A DNA stretch of 64,000 bases from Nocardioides sp. YR527 (GTDB lineage: Bacteria > Actinomycetota > Actinomycetes > Propionibacteriales > Nocardioidaceae): contig NZ_FNFN01000004.1 in assembly GCF_900101045.1 (NCBI RefSeq), forward strand, positions 576,564 to 640,563. Direction: 5' to 3'. Below are positions 61,033 to 64,000 of this stretch, in pieces. The notes beneath the pieces are model-generated. The model was not told the DNA's origin, made no database searches, and saw only the letters and a program-made list of their open reading frames with translations. Numbering within the stretch: the stretch's first letter is position 1; each line of letters starts with the position of its first letter. A program made the position numbers and the translations under genes.

Positions 61033-62238
61033 ATGACCACCACCGATGCCCATGATCTGCCCGTCTTTCCCGGGGCGCGAGCTGCGCGCTGCCCGTTCAA
61101 CCCGGCTGCCGAGTACACCCATTGGCGTGAGGAGCCCGGGCTGCGGCGAGTGAGCTGGAACGGCCACACCGTCTGGGCCGTCAGCCGATACGACGACATC
61201 AAGACCGCCATGGCCCACTCCGCGATCAGCGCCGAAGCCCTTGCGCTGCAGAGCAACGGTGCGCACGACGGACCCAGTGCGCCGGACATCTTCCCCCGGA
61301 TGGATGACCCCGAGCATGCGCGCCTTCGGCGCATGCTCACCAAGGACTTCACGGTCAAGCGGGTCAACGCCATGCGTCCGCAGATCGAGGAGATGGCCAA
61401 TGACTTCATCGACAAGATGATCGACAAGGGCCAGCCGGCCGACCTGGTCGCCGACTACGCGCTGCCGATCCCGTCTCTGGTGATCTCACTCCTGCTCGGC
61501 GTCCCTTACGCCGATCACGACTTCTTCCAGCGGGTCACCGGCACCTTGATGAACATGAGCTCCACACGGGAGGAGAAGGCACAGGCCTCCCGGGAGTTCT
61601 TCGGATACATGATGGATCTGGTGGCACGCAAGGAGCACGAGCCGGGGGACGACCTGATCAGCCGTGTCGTCCGCGAGCACGTGCAGACCGGGGAGCTGCG
61701 CCGGGAGTCGGCGGCGATGAACGGCGTCATCCTGCTCAACGCGGGCCACGAGACCACCGCGAACATGATCGCCCTGGCCACCGCGGCGTTGCTCCAGGAG
61801 CCGGACAAGGCGGCAGTCCTCCGAGACAGCGAGGATCCCGTCGTGATCGCGAACGCCGTCGAGGAGCTGCTGCGCTACCTCACCATCGTGCACAGTCTCG
61901 TCGCCCGCGTCGCCAAGGAGGACGTCGAGATCGGCGGCCAGCTCGTTCGAGCCGGCGAAGGCCTGATCATGAACCTGCCCGCCGGGAACTGGGACCCAGG
62001 ATTCACCGACGAACCCGAGACGCTCGACCTCGGCCGCTCCGCGCGCGGACATCTTGCCTTCGGCTACGGCGTGCACCAGTGCCTCGGCCAGACGTTGGCT
62101 CGCGCAGAGCTTCAGATCGCCCTGCCCACGCTGCTACGCCGCCTGCCAGGCCTGCAGCTCGCCACCCCGATCGAGGACGTGAGGTTCAGGAGCGACATGA
62201 GCATCTACGGCGTCCACGAGCTTCCGATCACCTGGTGA
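61033..62238 (+). CDS. Cytochrome P450
   Basis: A 401-residue class I P450. I-helix NAGHETTANMI, K-helix EELLRY (ExxR) and heme loop HLAFGYGVHQCLGQTLARAE (Cys350) are complete. AGGAG precedes ATG 61033. With its own ferredoxin and reductase it forms a complete monooxygenase. The family resembles CYP105/CYP107-like actinobacterial P450s only in general layout; substrate unknown, probably the compound exported by the divergent pump or its precursor. Confidence 0.93.
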   Translation: MTTTDAHDLPVFPGARAARCPFNPAAEYTHWREEPGLRRVSWNGHTVWAVSRYDDIKTAMAHSAISAEALALQSNGAHDGPSAPDIFPRMDDPEHARLRRMLTKDFTVKRVNAMRPQIEEMANDFIDKMIDKGQPADLVADYALPIPSLVISLLLGVPYADHDFFQRVTGTLMNMSSTREEKAQASREFFGYMMDLVARKEHEPGDDLISRVVREHVQTGELRRESAAMNGVILLNAGHETTANMIALATAALLQEPDKAAVLRDSEDPVVIANAVEELLRYLTIVHSLVARVAKEDVEIGGQLVRAGEGLIMNLPAGNWDPGFTDEPETLDLGRSARGHLAFGYGVHQCLGQTLARAELQIALPTLLRRLPGLQLATPIEDVRFRSDMSIYGVHELPITW

Positions 62239-62252
62239 AGGGGAGAGTTTCG

Positions 62253-63209
62253 ATGACACATCTCGGGTTCGACGGCAAGGTAGCTGTCGTCACCGGTGCG
62301 GGCGGCGGCCTCGGCCGCCAGCATGCCATGCTCCTGGCGTCCCGCGGCGCGCAGATCGTCGTCAACGACATCGGTGGCTCGGTGACGGGCGACGGGATCG
62401 ACGCCGATCCGGCTGAGACGGTGGTCGACGAGATCCGCGACCTCGGCGGCACCGCGGTCGCCGACACCAACAGCGTCGCCACTCCGGAAGGGGGCGCTGC
62501 CATCGTCCGGACCGCGCTCGAGGCCTACGGTCGCCTTGACGTCCTCGTCAACAACGCCGGAATCCTGCGGGACGCTCCGTTCGAGGCCATGACCTCGGAC
62601 CTGCTCGATCCTGTGGTCGACGTGCACCTGCGCGGAGCCTTCCATGTGACCGGCCCGGCATGGATCGCGATGAGGGCACAAGGGTACGGCCGCATCGTCA
62701 ACACCACGTCAGCCGCCGGCATCTTGGGCACCGAGACGAAGAGCAACTACGGCGCGGCCAAGGCCGGGCTGGTCGGCCTGACCCGGGTCCTGGCCCAGGA
62801 GGGCGCCCGCCACGGCATCAAGGTCAACGCGGTCGCTCCGATCGCTGCCACCCGGATGCTCGCCCACTCCGTGGGCGCGGCCGACGAGCGACGACTCGAC
62901 CCTGCTGCGCAGGCGATGATGGCGGCCATCACAGCCAGGCTCGACCCCGCGCTCGTATCTCCCGTCGTCGCCTTCCTGTGCCATGCCGACTGTCCTGTCA
63001 GCGGTGAGACCTACACCGCAGGCGCCGGACAGGTCGCCACGTTCTTCACCGGCCGGACCCGCGGTTACCACCATCCGGCGCTGTCGGTCGAGGACGTGCG
63101 GGATCACCTGGCCGAGATCCGCGACGAGACCGGGTTCACGACCCCTGCGAGTCCTGGCGAGGAGATCGCCCAGCTTCTGCGCAGCATCGCAGGCCAGGAG
63201 GTGAAGTGA
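62253..63209 (+). CDS. Short-chain dehydrogenase, long variant
   Basis: A 318-residue SDR: VAVVTGAGGGLGRQHAMLLA and VVNDIGGSVTGDGID are the marks of the multifunctional-enzyme-2-type (HSD17B4) 3-hydroxyacyl-CoA dehydrogenases, with catalytic SKNYGAAKAGLVG-like segment (SNYGAAKAGLVG). The C-terminal ~60 residues extend beyond a classical SDR. AAGGGGAGAG precedes ATG 62253. It may oxidise the alcohol formed by the P450. Confidence 0.9.
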   Translation: MTHLGFDGKVAVVTGAGGGLGRQHAMLLASRGAQIVVNDIGGSVTGDGIDADPAETVVDEIRDLGGTAVADTNSVATPEGGAAIVRTALEAYGRLDVLVNNAGILRDAPFEAMTSDLLDPVVDVHLRGAFHVTGPAWIAMRAQGYGRIVNTTSAAGILGTETKSNYGAAKAGLVGLTRVLAQEGARHGIKVNAVAPIAATRMLAHSVGAADERRLDPAAQAMMAAITARLDPALVSPVVAFLCHADCPVSGETYTAGAGQVATFFTGRTRGYHHPALSVEDVRDHLAEIRDETGFTTPASPGEEIAQLLRSIAGQEVK

Positions 63210-63838
63210 TGTACGACATCGTGGGCATCCTCCACTGGCTCGGCCCGTTCGTGCTCCTGGGCATCTTCCTGATCATCTTCGCCGAGTGCGGGCTCCTGAT
63301 CGGGGTCGTGCTGCCGGGCGACCCGACCCTGTTCACCGCGGGCCTGCTCGCCGCGACCGGGGCGATCAGCCCCGACCTGGGCCTGGTCTGTGTGACCGTG
63401 ACCGTCGCCGCGGTCCTCGGCAACATCTGCGGCTACTGGATAGGGGTGAAGGTGGGGCCACCGCTGTTCAACCGGCCCAACGCCAAGCTCCTGCGGAAAG
63501 GCCAGGTCGAGAAGGTCGAACGATTCTTCGAGAAGTACGGTGCGCGCGCGATCGTGCTGGCTCGGTTCATCCCTCTGGCTCGAACGCTCATCACGGTGGT
63601 GGCCGGCATCGGGCGGATGGACGCTCGGACCTACTTCATCTACTCGACGGTCGGCGGCGTGCTGTGGGCGACGGGCATGACGCTCCTCGGTGGCCTCCTC
63701 GGCCAGATTCCGTGGGTCAGCGAGAACGTCGACACCATCCTGTTCATCATGCTCATCCTGATCGCGACCGTCTCGATCGTCCCGATCGTGGGTGAGGCGA
63801 TCAAGAAGCGTCGGAGCGCCGGCACGGCAACCAGCTGA
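63209..63838 (+). CDS. DedA-family membrane protein
   Basis: A 209-residue integral membrane protein with the DedA/VTT features: GVVLPGDPTLFTAGLLAATG, GYWIGVKVG, FFEKYGARAIVLARFIPLAR and GRMDARTYFIY. Its start overlaps the SDR stop (TGATG), so it is part of the P450 operon. DedA proteins are lipid scramblase/undecaprenyl-phosphate flippase relatives and give resistance to membrane-active compounds, which fits the neighbouring efflux pump. Confidence 0.9.
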   Translation: MYDIVGILHWLGPFVLLGIFLIIFAECGLLIGVVLPGDPTLFTAGLLAATGAISPDLGLVCVTVTVAAVLGNICGYWIGVKVGPPLFNRPNAKLLRKGQVEKVERFFEKYGARAIVLARFIPLARTLITVVAGIGRMDARTYFIYSTVGGVLWATGMTLLGGLLGQIPWVSENVDTILFIMLILIATVSIVPIVGEAIKKRRSAGTATS

Positions 63839-63864
63839 CCTGGTGGACGCAAGCCCGAGAACGA

Positions 63865-63900
63865 TCGAGCCGGCCGGCCCGACAGGACCGGCCGGCTCGA
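63865..63900. terminator. Bidirectional terminator after the P450 operon
   Basis: TCGAGCCGGCCGG, ten-base loop, then the exact complement: a 13-base-pair GC-rich stem between the DedA stop and a converging minus-strand gene. Confidence 0.85.
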
Positions 63901-63912
63901 GCTGTGTTCGGG

Positions 63913-64000
63913 TCAGGAGGTGGCGCCGGCCGCGGCGCGTTCCTGGGCATGACGCTCGGTCGCCTGAGCGATCGCGTTGGCCTGACGACCATCGAGCTCG
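63913..64000 (-). CDS. C-terminal end of an unidentified gene (continues beyond the window)
   Basis: On the minus strand the open frame from the window edge reads LDGRQANAIAQATERHAQER, then AAAGATS and TGA at 63913-63915. It converges on the terminator, which supports a real gene end. Only ~28 residues are visible; no family can be named. Confidence 0.55.
   Translation of the reverse strand, partial: ELDGRQANAIAQATERHAQERAAAGATS

Overview
The window is one stretch of a high-GC actinobacterial chromosome. GTG starts, ATGA/TGATG stop-start overlaps, a PaaR-type TetR regulator instead of PaaX, and close resemblance to Nocardioidaceae/Rhodococcus-type catabolic genes point to a soil aerobe; genus cannot be fixed from the sequence alone. 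Nearly everything in it is catabolic: at least six regulator-plus-operon modules for aromatic or alicyclic acids, phenols and ketones, separated by short tracts of decayed genes.

Region by region. (1) 1-13716: a complete phenylacetate (paa) cluster: a symporter/DUF485 pair (minus), paaR (minus), then one long plus-strand operon paaK-paaZ-EthD-paaABCDE-thiolase-paaF-paaH-paaI-paaG. Two PaaR-like operators flank paaR. (2) 13717-17635: a frameshifted GntR remnant, a MarR/Bcr-type efflux divergon with a clear operator, a graveyard of fragments, and a LysR gene. (3) 17721-26537: an operon of an EPTP beta-propeller protein, an unrecognised 403-residue protein, a branched-chain-type ABC importer whose second permease is fused to an ATPase, an HpcH/HpaI aldolase and an amidohydrolase. 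(4) 26538-31023: a small ORF, a second Bcr-type pump, two different tyrosine-integrase remnants, a tRNA 3'-end fragment (probable att site) and a secreted alpha/beta hydrolase with tandem operators. (5) 31024-36404: M20 amidohydrolase plus MHS transporter with a divergent double Lrp regulator; an alpha/beta hydrolase-DUF5519 fusion with DoxX.

(6) 36556-43655: enolase-superfamily enzyme, ACS-type transporter, beta-hydroxyacid dehydrogenase and LysR on the minus strand, diverging from VOC, cyclase and SDR genes: a pathway I cannot name. (7) 43739-51297: two-component flavin-dependent phenol/hydroxyphenyl hydroxylase with a divergent AraC activator, then C-C hydrolase, catechol 2,3-dioxygenase, ferredoxin, and a cyclohexanone-monooxygenase-type Baeyer-Villiger enzyme facing a GAF/Fis activator. 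(8) 53264-57400: a second LysR of the same subtype facing acyl-CoA dehydrogenase, CaiB-type CoA transferase and SDR. (9) 57413-63838: TetR/DHA2 efflux facing a self-contained P450 operon (3Fe-4S ferredoxin, reductase, P450, SDR, DedA).

The most interesting signals are: a cis element built around ATTGGTATTGGA that appears in both LysR divergons (41240-41264 and 54187-54215) and again in front of the dehydrogenase at 40268-40279, which ties modules 6 and 8 into one likely regulon; the EPTP/unknown-protein importer operon of module 3; and the mobile-element debris around 28.1-30.8 kb. No rRNA, intact tRNA, CRISPR array or insertion sequence was seen.
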